A stretch of DNA of 7,619 nucleotides. Source: Oxalobacteraceae bacterium (GTDB taxonomy: Bacteria > Pseudomonadota > Gammaproteobacteria > Burkholderiales > Burkholderiaceae_D). Position 1 is the stretch's first letter; every line of letters starts with the position of its first letter. The notes below the pieces were generated by a model. The model worked only from the letters and a program-made list of their open reading frames with translations. It ran no database searches and was not told the DNA's origin. Below are positions 1 through 6,149 of the stretch, one piece after another. The DNA lies in contig CANFGA010000132.1 of NCBI GenBank assembly GCA_947446335.1, forward strand, positions 1 to 7,619, given 5' to 3'. The position numbers and the translations under genes are program-made.

Positions 1-299
1 AACATCTTCGAGCTGCTCGGATCGACTTTCCAGGCATTGGTCGAGACATTGACCATTTGCTTGATGTCGAGTTTCTTGTCGCGCAGCGCGGCGAACGTCA
101 CGTAGGCGGTCATGATCTTGGTCAGCGAAGCCTGCTCCACGCGCGCGTTCGGCTCTTGAGCAGCAATCACCTGACCGCTGGTGGCGTCGAGCAAAATCCA
201 GGATTTGGCCGCGATGCTCGGCACTGGAATGCTTTGCGCCGCAAAGGCTGCGGATAGGAACACCACACTGGAAGCCAGTGCCGCTAAAAGTTTTTTCAT
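1..299 (-). CDS. D-alanyl-D-alanine carboxypeptidase, PBP5/6 type (5' part only)
   Basis: This is the N-terminal 99 residues of a periplasmic penicillin-binding protein that trims the terminal D-Ala from peptidoglycan pentapeptides; the rest lies beyond the left edge. The start ATG is followed by two lysines and a hydrophobic stretch ending in AFA, a typical Sec signal peptide cleaved after about residue 20. The family hallmark is visible: SLTK at residues 58-61 is the SxxK motif, with Ser58 the acylated nucleophile and Lys61 the general base, followed by a helix resembling PBP5. WILLDATSGQV at about 34-44 matches the first strand of the fold, and the SSSKM at the edge matches the segment just after it in PBP5. 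The SxN and KTG motifs would lie outside. No clear Shine-Dalgarno sequence is visible. It is preceded by 133 non-coding bases with a candidate promoter, so it is probably transcribed separately from the hydrolase. Whether it corresponds to dacA or dacC cannot be decided from this fragment. Confidence 0.93.
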   Translation of the reverse strand, partial: MKKLLAALASSVVFLSAAFAAQSIPVPSIAAKSWILLDATSGQVIAAQEPNARVEQASLTKIMTAYVTFAALRDKKLDIKQMVNVSTNAWKVDPSSSKM

Positions 300-390
300 G
301 GAAGATTTGTCTGCGAAAAGTGATCTGTGCTTGGGATCATGTCGCTGGCGGGGCCAACGAGCATGAGTGAATGGAACGTTGGTGGTCCAT

Positions 391-396
391 ATTATA
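391..396 (-). promoter_or_regulatory. Candidate -10 box for the PBP5/6 gene
   Basis: The minus strand reads TATAAT here, an exact sigma-70 -10 consensus in an otherwise GC-rich gap. It predicts a transcription start near 384 and a leader of about 85 bases. No convincing -35 hexamer stands at 16 to 18 bases spacing, where the sequence is G-rich, and there is no TG extension. An activator or another contact may therefore be needed, or the match may be chance. Confidence 0.4.
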
Positions 397-401
397 GCCG
401 A

Positions 402-418
402 GGGCGTCGATCACGCCC
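402..418 (-). other. Short perfect hairpin after the hydrolase gene
   Basis: GGGCGT and ACGCCC form a perfect 6-bp stem with a 5-base loop, starting 14 bases after the hydrolase stop codon. In the transcribed direction the stem is followed by CUCGGCUAUAAU and not by a run of U, so it is not a canonical intrinsic terminator. It overlaps the place where the -35 element of the downstream candidate promoter should be. It could slow polymerase, protect a 3' end, or be chance in GC-rich DNA. Confidence 0.3.
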
Positions 419-432
419 CCGAATCTGGATTG

Positions 433-1074
433 TTAACGTTCATTGGACGGCTGATCCGGCCAGAGCTGGGTCACCAAAGTCTTGATGTGTTGCAGCCGGC
501 GGTGAAAGAAATGATCGGCGCCCGGGATCACCGTGACCGCGATATCTTGCGGCCGGAGCCAGTCGAATACATCTTGCAGCGGGATCGTTTCATCGAGTTC
601 GCCGTGGATCAGGATGCTGTCGGGTGCGATTTCGGGCATCGCCCATTTGCCGGCGGCGGCGCCGACCAGCACCAGGCGCGGGGCAGGGGCGCCGACGGCG
701 ATCAGCCGCTGTTGCAGTTGCGCCTGGACGAAGGTGCCGAATGAAAATCCGGCCAGCGCGACCGGCAGGCCGGGATATTGCTCCTGCATGTGGGCCAGCA
801 GCAATGCCATGTCGTCGGTTTCGCCGGCGCCGTGATCATGCACCCCTTCAGAGCTACCTACGCCGCGAAAGTTGATGCGCGCTGCGCCGTAACCGAGCTC
901 GACGAAGGTGCGCGCCAGTGTTTGCGCGACCTTGTTGTCCATCGTGCCGCCGTACAAGGGGTGCGGATGGGCCACCAGCGCGATCCCGCGCGGCGCGCCT
1001 TCGGGCAAGTTGAGCACGCCTTCGATGTTGCCGGCGCTGCCAGTGAGGGTGAATTTTTTGGCGTGTTTGTTCAT
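433..1074 (-). CDS. Small alpha/beta hydrolase (COG2945-like)
   Basis: This is a complete 213-residue cytoplasmic alpha/beta hydrolase with no signal peptide or membrane segment. The catalytic triad can be placed: Ser111 in the nucleophile elbow GFSFG, Asp161 in HGELDETIP, and His188 in GADHFFHRRL. Two further stretches, HPHPLYGGTMDNKV at 36-49 and NFRGVGSSEGVHD at 68-80, are typical of this small COG2945 group; the first probably forms the oxyanion region. There is no lid domain, and the length is normal for the group. The natural substrate is unknown; an ester or thioester is an inference from the fold. The start ATG follows the ferredoxin stop by 5 bases and has no good Shine-Dalgarno sequence, which suggests translational coupling to the ferredoxin gene. 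The pairing with a ferredoxin hints at a shared pathway but does not name it. Confidence 0.9.
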   Translation of the reverse strand: MNKHAKKFTLTGSAGNIEGVLNLPEGAPRGIALVAHPHPLYGGTMDNKVAQTLARTFVELGYGAARINFRGVGSSEGVHDHGAGETDDMALLLAHMQEQYPGLPVALAGFSFGTFVQAQLQQRLIAVGAPAPRLVLVGAAAGKWAMPEIAPDSILIHGELDETIPLQDVFDWLRPQDIAVTVIPGADHFFHRRLQHIKTLVTQLWPDQPSNER

Positions 1075-1079
1075 CAGGT

Positions 1080-1397
1080 TTAAATTTTCAAGCGGTCGAC
1101 GACCTTGCCGCCGACCAGGTGGGATTCGATGATATCGTCGATGTCGCTGTTGTCGACATAGGTGTACCAGACGCCTTCCGGGTAGACCACCAGCACCGGA
1201 CCGTCTTCACAGCGGTCCAGGCAGCCGGCCTGATTGATGCGGATCTTGCCGTGGCCATTCAAGCCCAGTTCCTTGACCCGGCGCTTGGCGTGCTGCTGGG
1301 CCGCTGCTGCACCTTGCGCGCCGCAGCAAGGCCTGCCATCTTCGCGCTGGTTCATGCAAAAAAACACGTGACGTTCGAAATAAGGTTGCTCGTTCAT
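1080..1397 (-). CDS. Thioredoxin-like [2Fe-2S] ferredoxin
   Basis: This is a 105-residue soluble iron-sulfur protein of the thioredoxin-fold [2Fe-2S] ferredoxin family (COG3411). It begins with the family pattern HVFFCMNQ and has cysteines at 14, 24, 25, 59 and 63. By analogy with the Aquifex protein, Cys14, Cys24 or Cys25, Cys59 and Cys63 bind the cluster. The stretch AGCLDRCEDGPVLVVYPEG at 57-75 is the strongest signature, and the C-terminal part (VDNSDIDDIIESHL) fits the closing helix. The ATG chosen starts exactly at the family N-terminus. The same frame stays open for 75 codons upstream but runs into the VanZ-like gene and has no family resemblance, so that extension is rejected. GAAAG about 6 bases before the ATG is a weak ribosome site. 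It probably transfers electrons to an unidentified partner. It lies 49 bases after the VanZ-like gene and 5 bases before the hydrolase. Confidence 0.92.
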   Translation of the reverse strand: MNEQPYFERHVFFCMNQREDGRPCCGAQGAAAAQQHAKRRVKELGLNGHGKIRINQAGCLDRCEDGPVLVVYPEGVWYTYVDNSDIDDIIESHLVGGKVVDRLKI

Positions 1398-1446
1398 GCA
1401 GTCTTTCGTAGGGTGACTTGGATGCCATGATACCGCGTGGCGTGCA

Positions 1447-2592
1447 TCAAGACTCGGCGCCGGCGGCCCGATTGAGCTTGTGCGAGGGCAGCCACAGGAA
1501 CCAGAGCGCAAAAAATGGCCACAGGATCGATAAAATCTGGGCCGCTCCATTAAAGTTGAGAAACTTCCCCTGGACCCAGCTTTGCAGCGTCGCCATGAAG
1601 TAGGGATTGGGTGGCGTGGCATTGACGATGAGCAAACTGAGCAACAACGTCAGCGCCGCCAGCCGCCTTTGCGCCGGGTGCGGTGCAAAGGCCAGTCCGC
1701 CCAGCATCAAGAGGCCGACCAGAAAACCACCCTGCGCACCCGGCGTGATCCAGACGAAGGCATTTTGCGGCGAAAACAGCAGCGCCGTCGCCATGGTCTT
1801 GGCCAGCACGCCCGCCACCAGCAATGCGGCGACCAGCATGCCCTTGGGCGCAGTGCGCCGCAACATGCACAGCAGCGTCAAGCCGGCGCCGGTCATCCCG
1901 CAGGCCGTGATGATGGTTTCCGAGAGCCAGTATTGTTGCACCGTCAGCACGCTGTCGAGGTGCAGCCAGGTGGCCAGATCGATGTTGTCATCGATTAACC
2001 AGGACAGCCACTCTGACAAGGTGGGCAGCAACTGGCCCTGGCCGAACAGATAGCCTTGCGGATAGAGTTGCGCCAGCGGCCACAGCGCCAGCAAGACCAG
2101 GCCCTGGCTGGCATGGCGGGCAAACCAGCGCTGGCGCAGTCGGTACAAATGGCTCAAATCGAGCACGCGGCGCGCCGACAGCGCCCCCAGCACGGCGCCG
2201 ATGCCGCACCCTGCCGCGTTGGTGAACAAGTCGAGATTCGATGGCACCCGGCTCGGCAGATAGGATTGGACCGCTTCCATCGTGCCCGATATCAGCACGC
2301 CGCAGATGGCCGTTAGTGCTATCGCCAGCAGCCCCTTGATGCGGGGATAGAGCGAGTACACGATCAGCAGGCCCAGCGGAATATAGCCGACGACATTGAT
2401 CGAGACGTCGAACCCGGTCCAGTAGCGCGGCAAGTTCAGATTGTGTGCAAAGGCTAGCGGCGACAGGCCGGACGCATGCCAGCCGCTGAAAGGAAACCAG
2501 CTGGCATAGACGATCAAGAGCAGGTAGGCCAGCAGCGCGGCGCGCGCGATCGGCGACGCTTCGCTCCTGATGCTGGCCGCGTGCTCGGTCAT
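1447..2592 (-). CDS. VanZ-like multi-spanning membrane protein, extended
   Basis: This is a 381-residue inner-membrane protein. Residues 16-142 match the VanZ-like domain, with helices near 16-34, 65-82, 87-104 and 124-142. Its most telling segment is YIPLGLL at 70-76 and then EAVQSYLPSRVPSNLDLFTN at 106-125, which holds the conserved Glu and Gln followed by an Asp/Asn-rich turn. Another 240 residues follow, with about six more hydrophobic helices (near 163-178, 225-245, 251-273, 285-304, 308-324 and 350-368), where a minimal VanZ has only about four. VanZ was named for low-level teicoplanin resistance in the vanA cluster; the biochemical role of most relatives is unknown. The start at 2592 overlaps the lipoprotein stop as ATGA. 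A start 10 codons earlier is open but would overlap that gene by 34 bases. The overlap ties it to the MCE lipid transport operon and suggests an envelope role. Resistance is not implied. Confidence 0.85.
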   Translation of the reverse strand: MTEHAASIRSEASPIARAALLAYLLLIVYASWFPFSGWHASGLSPLAFAHNLNLPRYWTGFDVSINVVGYIPLGLLIVYSLYPRIKGLLAIALTAICGVLISGTMEAVQSYLPSRVPSNLDLFTNAAGCGIGAVLGALSARRVLDLSHLYRLRQRWFARHASQGLVLLALWPLAQLYPQGYLFGQGQLLPTLSEWLSWLIDDNIDLATWLHLDSVLTVQQYWLSETIITACGMTGAGLTLLCMLRRTAPKGMLVAALLVAGVLAKTMATALLFSPQNAFVWITPGAQGGFLVGLLMLGGLAFAPHPAQRRLAALTLLLSLLIVNATPPNPYFMATLQSWVQGKFLNFNGAAQILSILWPFFALWFLWLPSHKLNRAAGAES

Positions 2593-3206
2593 TCTTTTTG
2601 CAACGGCCGGGCGGCCAGCCACGCAATGATGTCGGCGGCGATGGCATCGGACGCGGCGGCCAGCGCTCTGGCGCCGCCGGCCGCGTCGGCGCTGTCGGTG
2701 GCGGTGGTGTGCGTGAATATTTTCTGGTCTTGCAGGCTGCGCGCGCGCAACAGCGAGGCGCGCAGCGTGATGTTGCCGCTGCTGGCTTGCTGCGAGTCGA
2801 AATTTTGAGAGAAATCATCGACTTCGATCCGCAGCAGCATCGTGCCGGCGGTGGCATCGGTGATCGACAGCACTTTTCCTCCGGCCTGGGCGATACGCGA
2901 TTTCAGGCGCGCGCTCAGCATCTGCAGCGGCGTGCTGTTCCAGTGGTTGTTGGCATACGGGCGCGATTGCTGGGCGTCGGTATACAGCAGGCGGTAATAC
3001 ATGGTACGGCTGTCCAGCCACGCAGGTCCGGTGGCATCGGCCACCACCAGCACCATCTGTGGCATGGTTGGTGCTGCCTTGCTCGCTTGGATCGGGCCGA
3101 AATCGTAGAGGGTGGGCACGGGGCCCTTGCCGGCGCAACCGGCCAGCAGCGCGGCGCTGGCCGCTGTGATGAGCAGACGCTTCATCAGAAGGTGATTCGG
3201 TTTCAC
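2589..3206 (-). CDS. ABC-transport auxiliary lipoprotein (PqiC/DUF330-like)
   Basis: This is a 205-residue lipoprotein that accompanies MCE transporters. The signal sequence ends in the lipobox LAGC, so Cys24 should be lipidated after cleavage. The next residue is Ala and not Asp, which predicts sorting to the outer membrane by the Lol system. The mature part carries family features of the PqiC/YmbA type: YDFGP at about 34-38, a WLDSRTMYYRL segment, and YANNHWNSTPLQML, where Trp and Pro recur in relatives. The start is GTG, overlapping the MCE stop as GTGA and preceded by a good Shine-Dalgarno sequence. An ATG 7 codons later would also give a lipoprotein signal but lacks a ribosome site. It probably forms the outer-membrane or periplasmic end of the transport path and contacts the MCE protein. 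Confidence 0.88.
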   Translation of the reverse strand: MKPNHLLMKRLLITAASAALLAGCAGKGPVPTLYDFGPIQASKAAPTMPQMVLVVADATGPAWLDSRTMYYRLLYTDAQQSRPYANNHWNSTPLQMLSARLKSRIAQAGGKVLSITDATAGTMLLRIEVDDFSQNFDSQQASSGNITLRASLLRARSLQDQKIFTHTTATDSADAAGGARALAAASDAIAADIIAWLAARPLQKE

Positions 3207-4177
3207 GGTGATCCTTGTTGTGTCGGTGCCACGAAACCGGCTTCGCCCGGGCCTGGAGGCACGCCTGGCGCGCCAAACAGGATGCTTTGCGGCCGTTCGT
3301 TGAGCCCGTTCATGGTATTTCTGAGTACCCGCATCGAGGAACGCATTTCATCGGTCAGCTGGATCACGTGCGGCAGCGTTTCCAGTTCGATGTCGCCAGC
3401 GACCGCTTCGACCGAGACGCCGACCCGGTCGATGGTGCCGACCACCCGGTCGATCGGCCCGCCCGGCACCTGCAGCCGGGTGCCCAGCGCGTTCCAGTTA
3501 TTGCTGAGCCGGCTCGCATCCTGGCTGAAGCGCTGGAACGCTTGCAAGCTTTGCTGCGCCTGCGCCGTCAGCGCCGGCAACTGTTCCAAAGTGGGGCCCA
3601 GCCGCTGTTCGATCAAGCCGAATTGCTTGGCGCTGCGGCTGACATCTTCAAATGCGGCCAGCATGGTTTTCTGGTTGGCCGGACTGAGCAACTGGTTCAG
3701 GTTGCGCGTCATTTGTTCGGCCTGATCGAGAATGACCTGGCCGCGCGTTTCGAGCTCATCGAGCAGGCTTGGGCGCAGCGTGATCTGCGCCGGCTTGCTG
3801 GAACTGGTCGCCAGCAGCGGCGCGCCGACCTCGTCGTCATCGAGCTGGACATAGGCGATCCCGGTCACGCCCTGGTAGCCGAGCTTGGCATAGGTGGTGG
3901 TGGTGATCGGCGTATCCGGATTGACGCTCAGGTGCACCAGAATCTGGCCGGCCACGCGCGGGTCGAAATCGATGACGTCGACCTTGCCCACATCGAGCCC
4001 GCGGTAGCGCACCGCAGCTTGCGGATTGAGGCCAGGCACCGACAGCGTGGTCGACACCAGATAAGGCACGCGTTCGATCTGGTCGCGGTTGAACCACATG
4101 CCGAACAGCACGGCGGCAATCAGCAGCGCGATCGTGAAGAAGCCCGTCATCAAGGCATGCGATCTGTTTTCCATCAT
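3203..4177 (-). CDS. MlaD-family MCE protein, long helical C-terminus
   Basis: This is a 324-residue substrate-binding subunit of an MCE lipid transporter. One transmembrane helix spans about 10-28, leaving the rest in the periplasm. A single MCE domain occupies about 38-113: VPGLNPQAAVRYRGLDVGKV is the first conserved half and LGYQGVTGIAYVQL (99-112) the second. After it, residues 135-230 are strongly helical with heptad-like spacing (Leu, Gln, Ala rich), another helical stretch covers about 243-290, and the tail is Pro/Gly rich. E. coli MlaD is only about 180 residues, so the added helical part is the notable difference. MCE proteins form hexameric rings with a central hydrophobic channel. 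Two ATGs stand in tandem: the first overlaps the ATPase stop as ATGA, while GGAG is better spaced for the second at 4174, which would give 323 residues. It is coupled to the ATPase and the lipoprotein. Confidence 0.93.
   Translation of the reverse strand: MMENRSHALMTGFFTIALLIAAVLFGMWFNRDQIERVPYLVSTTLSVPGLNPQAAVRYRGLDVGKVDVIDFDPRVAGQILVHLSVNPDTPITTTTYAKLGYQGVTGIAYVQLDDDEVGAPLLATSSSKPAQITLRPSLLDELETRGQVILDQAEQMTRNLNQLLSPANQKTMLAAFEDVSRSAKQFGLIEQRLGPTLEQLPALTAQAQQSLQAFQRFSQDASRLSNNWNALGTRLQVPGGPIDRVVGTIDRVGVSVEAVAGDIELETLPHVIQLTDEMRSSMRVLRNTMNGLNERPQSILFGAPGVPPGPGEAGFVAPTQQGSP
3212..3216 (-). promoter_or_regulatory. Shine-Dalgarno site that fixes the lipoprotein GTG start
   Basis: The minus strand reads AAGGA, followed by 5 bases (TCACC) and then GTG. 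This is the best ribosome binding site in the window. It lies inside the end of the MCE gene and supports the GTG at 3206 over the ATG at 3185, which is preceded by CACCTTCTG with no match to the anti-Shine-Dalgarno sequence. Confidence 0.75.
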
Positions 4178-4992
4178 TCTCCGATCTGATTCTGGTCTTG
4201 GCGTTGGTCGTATGCCGCCAGCGCGCGTTTTCCGCGCTCGCCGAGAAAAAATTGTTTGATGAACGGGTGCTCGATCGCGATCACTTCGCGCATCGTGCCG
4301 ATCGCGATCACGTGCTTTTCAGCCAGCACCGCGATCCGCGTCGACAGCGCAAACAAGGTATCGAGATCATGTGTCACCATCACTACCGTCAGCCCCAGTT
4401 CCCGATGCAGCGACAGGATCAGCGCCACGAAGCTTTCCGACAGATCCGGATCGAGTCCGGCCGTCGGTTCGTCGAGGAACAGCAGGCGCGGTTCCAGCGC
4501 CAGCGCGCGCGCCAGCGCGACCCGCTTGACCATCCCGCCGGACAAGGCGGACGGCATCTTGTGGGCGTCTTCCGGGCCCAGTCCGACCATGTGCAGCTTC
4601 AATAATACGGCATCACGCACCAAATCATCGGGCAGTGTGCGCAGTTCGCGCATCGGCTGCGCGACATTGTCGAACACCGTCAGCGCCGAGTACAGCGCGC
4701 CTTGCTGGAACAGCATGCCCGAGTGGTTGCGCAACTGCTGCAAATGCCCGGCGTCGCCTTCGTTGATATTCTCACCGAAGATGTGCACCGAGCCGCGCTG
4801 CGGATGCTCGAGCCCCAGCATCTGGCGCAGCAAGACCGTCTTGCCGGTGCCGGAGCCGCCCACGATCGACATGATCTCGCCGCGCTTGATCTTCAGGTTC
4901 AAGTCCTGGTGCACCACAGTGCTGCCGAACTGGGTCCACAAACCCTTGATCTCGACTTCCGGCGCGGCGTTATCGGCTGGCAATGCGCTCAT
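4174..4992 (-). CDS. MlaF-type ABC transporter ATPase
   Basis: This 272-residue cytoplasmic ATPase powers lipid movement through the MCE permease. All nucleotide-binding motifs are intact: Walker A GGSGTGKT at 45-52, Q-loop glutamine at 96-97 in FQQGAL, signature LSGGM at 150-154, Walker B LLFLDEP at 170-176 with catalytic Glu175, D-loop GLDP, and switch His208 in VTHD. The signature LSGGMVKRVALARA with Met, together with FQQGALYSALTVFDN, is characteristic of the MlaF/Ttg2A branch. The tail after about 245 (FIKQFFLGERG) also matches that branch, where the C-terminus contacts the neighbouring subunit. The start ATG overlaps the permease stop by one base (TGATG) with a weak GGGG ribosome site. 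The frame stays open for 233 codons upstream, but that part is antiparallel noise inside the permease gene and is rejected. A 13-base repeat near the 3' end gives two VIAI peptides. Confidence 0.95.
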   Translation of the reverse strand: MSALPADNAAPEVEIKGLWTQFGSTVVHQDLNLKIKRGEIMSIVGGSGTGKTVLLRQMLGLEHPQRGSVHIFGENINEGDAGHLQQLRNHSGMLFQQGALYSALTVFDNVAQPMRELRTLPDDLVRDAVLLKLHMVGLGPEDAHKMPSALSGGMVKRVALARALALEPRLLFLDEPTAGLDPDLSESFVALILSLHRELGLTVVMVTHDLDTLFALSTRIAVLAEKHVIAIGTMREVIAIEHPFIKQFFLGERGKRALAAYDQRQDQNQIGE

Positions 4993-6113
4993 CAGAACCC
5001 CACGCCGCTGAAGATGATCGCGAACACGGCATCGGCCAGGATCACGACCGTGATCGCCGTGACCACCGATGTGGTGGTGCCGCGTCCCAGGCTTTCGGTG
5101 TTGGGTTGTATGCGCAAACCGAAGTGGCAGGAAACGAGTCCGATCAGGATGCCGAACACGACGCCCTTGCCGAGCCCGATCATGTAGTTGGCCAGCGGCA
5201 CGGCGTCCGGCAGCTTCTGGAGAAAATACCGGGGCGACAGGCCCAGTTCGGCCTTGGCCGACACCATGCCGCCGATCAGTGCCATCGCATCGGTCCAGAT
5301 CACCAGCAGTGGCATCGCCAGCGCAAGCGCGAGCACCTTGGGCATGATCAGGCGAAAGCCGTGCGAAATGCCCATCACCAGCATCGCATCGAGTTCTTCG
5401 GTGACCCGCATCACGCCCAGTTGCGCCGTGATCGACGAACCGGAGCGCCCGGCCACCAGGATCGCCGCCAGCAGCGGGCCCAGTTCGCGTATCACGCTCA
5501 TGCCCAGCAGGTTGACCAGATAGATGTCGCCGCCGAATGCGCGCAGTTGCTGCGCCGACAAAAAGGACAGCACCACGCCGATCAGGAAGCCGACCAGCGC
5601 CGTGATGCCGAGCGCCTGAAATCCGGCGTGATAGATATTGGCTGAAATTTCCTTCCACGGACCGCGCATCGGGTGTCGCAGGAAGCGCCACAGATCTTGC
5701 ATGACCTGGCCGATCAGCGTGATGAACCCGGTCAGATGCTCGAAAAAGGATAGCATCGCCCGGCCCAGCACCATCACCGAGCTCAGGCGCTCGGCTTGGC
5801 GCGGTGGCATCGCCAGCGGTCCGGCCTTTTCCAGGCGCTTGAAGAATTCTTCGTGCGCCGGCGCCAGTTGCAAGTTCGCCGGCCTAGCCTTGCCCCAGGC
5901 ATTCCAGAACAGCTGGGCGCCGATGTGGTCCATGCTGTCGATGCGCGTCAAGTCCCATGTCACGCCGGCATCGCCTTGCAGCGTTTGCAGCAGCGCGCTG
6001 ATGGCCTTCATCGCGCGCCCTTGCGCCAGCGCCTGCACTTGCCACGAACCGCTGGCGCTCACGCTGGCGGCGCCGGGGCTGAAACTGAGGATGGGTGCTT
6101 GTACGTTAGGCAT
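4992..6113 (-). CDS. MlaE-type permease with N-terminal STAS domain
   Basis: This is a 373-residue fusion. Residues 8-95 resemble a STAS domain, with VTWDLTRIDSMDHIGAQLFW at about 51-70 forming the typical strand, loop and helix. Residues 115-373 are the MlaE/YrbE permease, with an amphipathic lead helix, about five membrane helices, and the conserved block AGRSGSSITAQLGVMR at 221-236 followed by EELDAM. RELGP at 209-213 is also typical. In the E. coli Mla system the STAS protein MlaB is separate and binds the ATPase; here that function is probably built into the permease. E. coli MlaE is about 260 residues, which the C-terminal part matches. A stop lies in frame 12 bases before the ATG, so no longer start exists. 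No Shine-Dalgarno sequence is visible. It is the first gene of the overlapping block and begins 57 bases after the radical SAM gene ends. Confidence 0.94.
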   Translation of the reverse strand: MPNVQAPILSFSPGAASVSASGSWQVQALAQGRAMKAISALLQTLQGDAGVTWDLTRIDSMDHIGAQLFWNAWGKARPANLQLAPAHEEFFKRLEKAGPLAMPPRQAERLSSVMVLGRAMLSFFEHLTGFITLIGQVMQDLWRFLRHPMRGPWKEISANIYHAGFQALGITALVGFLIGVVLSFLSAQQLRAFGGDIYLVNLLGMSVIRELGPLLAAILVAGRSGSSITAQLGVMRVTEELDAMLVMGISHGFRLIMPKVLALALAMPLLVIWTDAMALIGGMVSAKAELGLSPRYFLQKLPDAVPLANYMIGLGKGVVFGILIGLVSCHFGLRIQPNTESLGRGTTTSVVTAITVVILADAVFAIIFSGVGF

Positions 6114-6120
6114 GCCGCGA

Positions 6121-6149
6121 GTTTAAGGGAGTTTTTCCAAAACTGTCAC
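6121..6149 (-). promoter_or_regulatory. Candidate promoter for the MCE operon
   Basis: In the 57-base gap the minus strand reads GTGACA, 17 bases, then TTAAAC. The first matches the -35 consensus at 5 of 6 positions, the second the -10 consensus at only 3 of 6. The predicted start would lie within a few bases of the ATG, giving a leaderless or nearly leaderless transcript, which would fit the missing ribosome site. Within the spacer AGTTTT and AAAACT form a weak AT-rich inverted repeat (6130-6144). The alternative is read-through from the radical SAM gene. Confidence 0.3.

Larger units (their letters stand above)
300..432 (-). other. Intergenic leader between hydrolase and carboxypeptidase genes
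   Basis: This is the longest non-coding gap in the window. Read on the minus strand it holds, in order, a GC-rich hairpin just after the hydrolase stop, a perfect TATAAT, and an untranslated leader of about 85 bases. The leader begins with an inverted repeat: CCAACG and CGTTGG (377-382 and 354-359 on the plus strand) separated by 17 bases, which could fold near the 5' end of the transcript. I see no small gene, no RNA gene and no recognisable riboswitch. Confidence 0.5.

Noticed and set aside
1398..1446. A promoter for the ferredoxin/hydrolase pair in the 49-base gap
   Set aside because: A TATCAT is present, but the only TTGA-like hexamer is 12 bases away, too close for a sigma-70 promoter. 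No terminator is visible either, so read-through from the MCE operon remains possible.
1398..1622. A 75-codon upstream extension of the ferredoxin
   Set aside because: It overlaps the end of the VanZ-like gene, and its sequence has no family resemblance; the family N-terminus starts at the ATG at 1397.
1447..2592. Glycopeptide resistance gene on the strength of the VanZ match
   Set aside because: No other van genes are present, the context is a lipid transport operon, and VanZ-like domains are widespread in bacteria without such resistance.
2598..3725. A 375-codon plus-strand frame opposite the lipoprotein and the MCE gene
   Set aside because: It crosses two real genes and their overlapping junction and shows no domain or plausible signal, so it is an antisense shadow.
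3215..4189. A 324-codon plus-strand frame almost exactly opposite the MCE gene
   Set aside because: Its length mirrors the real gene because high third-position GC suppresses stops on the other strand. The product is Arg/His/Gln rich and resembles no family.
4993..5691. A 233-codon upstream extension of the ATPase
   Set aside because: The extension lies wholly inside the permease gene in another frame. The ATPase family begins at the ATG at 4992, which also gives a one-base overlap with the permease stop.
6130..6144. An intrinsic terminator after the radical SAM gene
   Set aside because: The AGTTTT/AAAACT stem is AT-rich with a 3-base loop and is followed by CCCTTAAACT and not a U run, so it would be weak.
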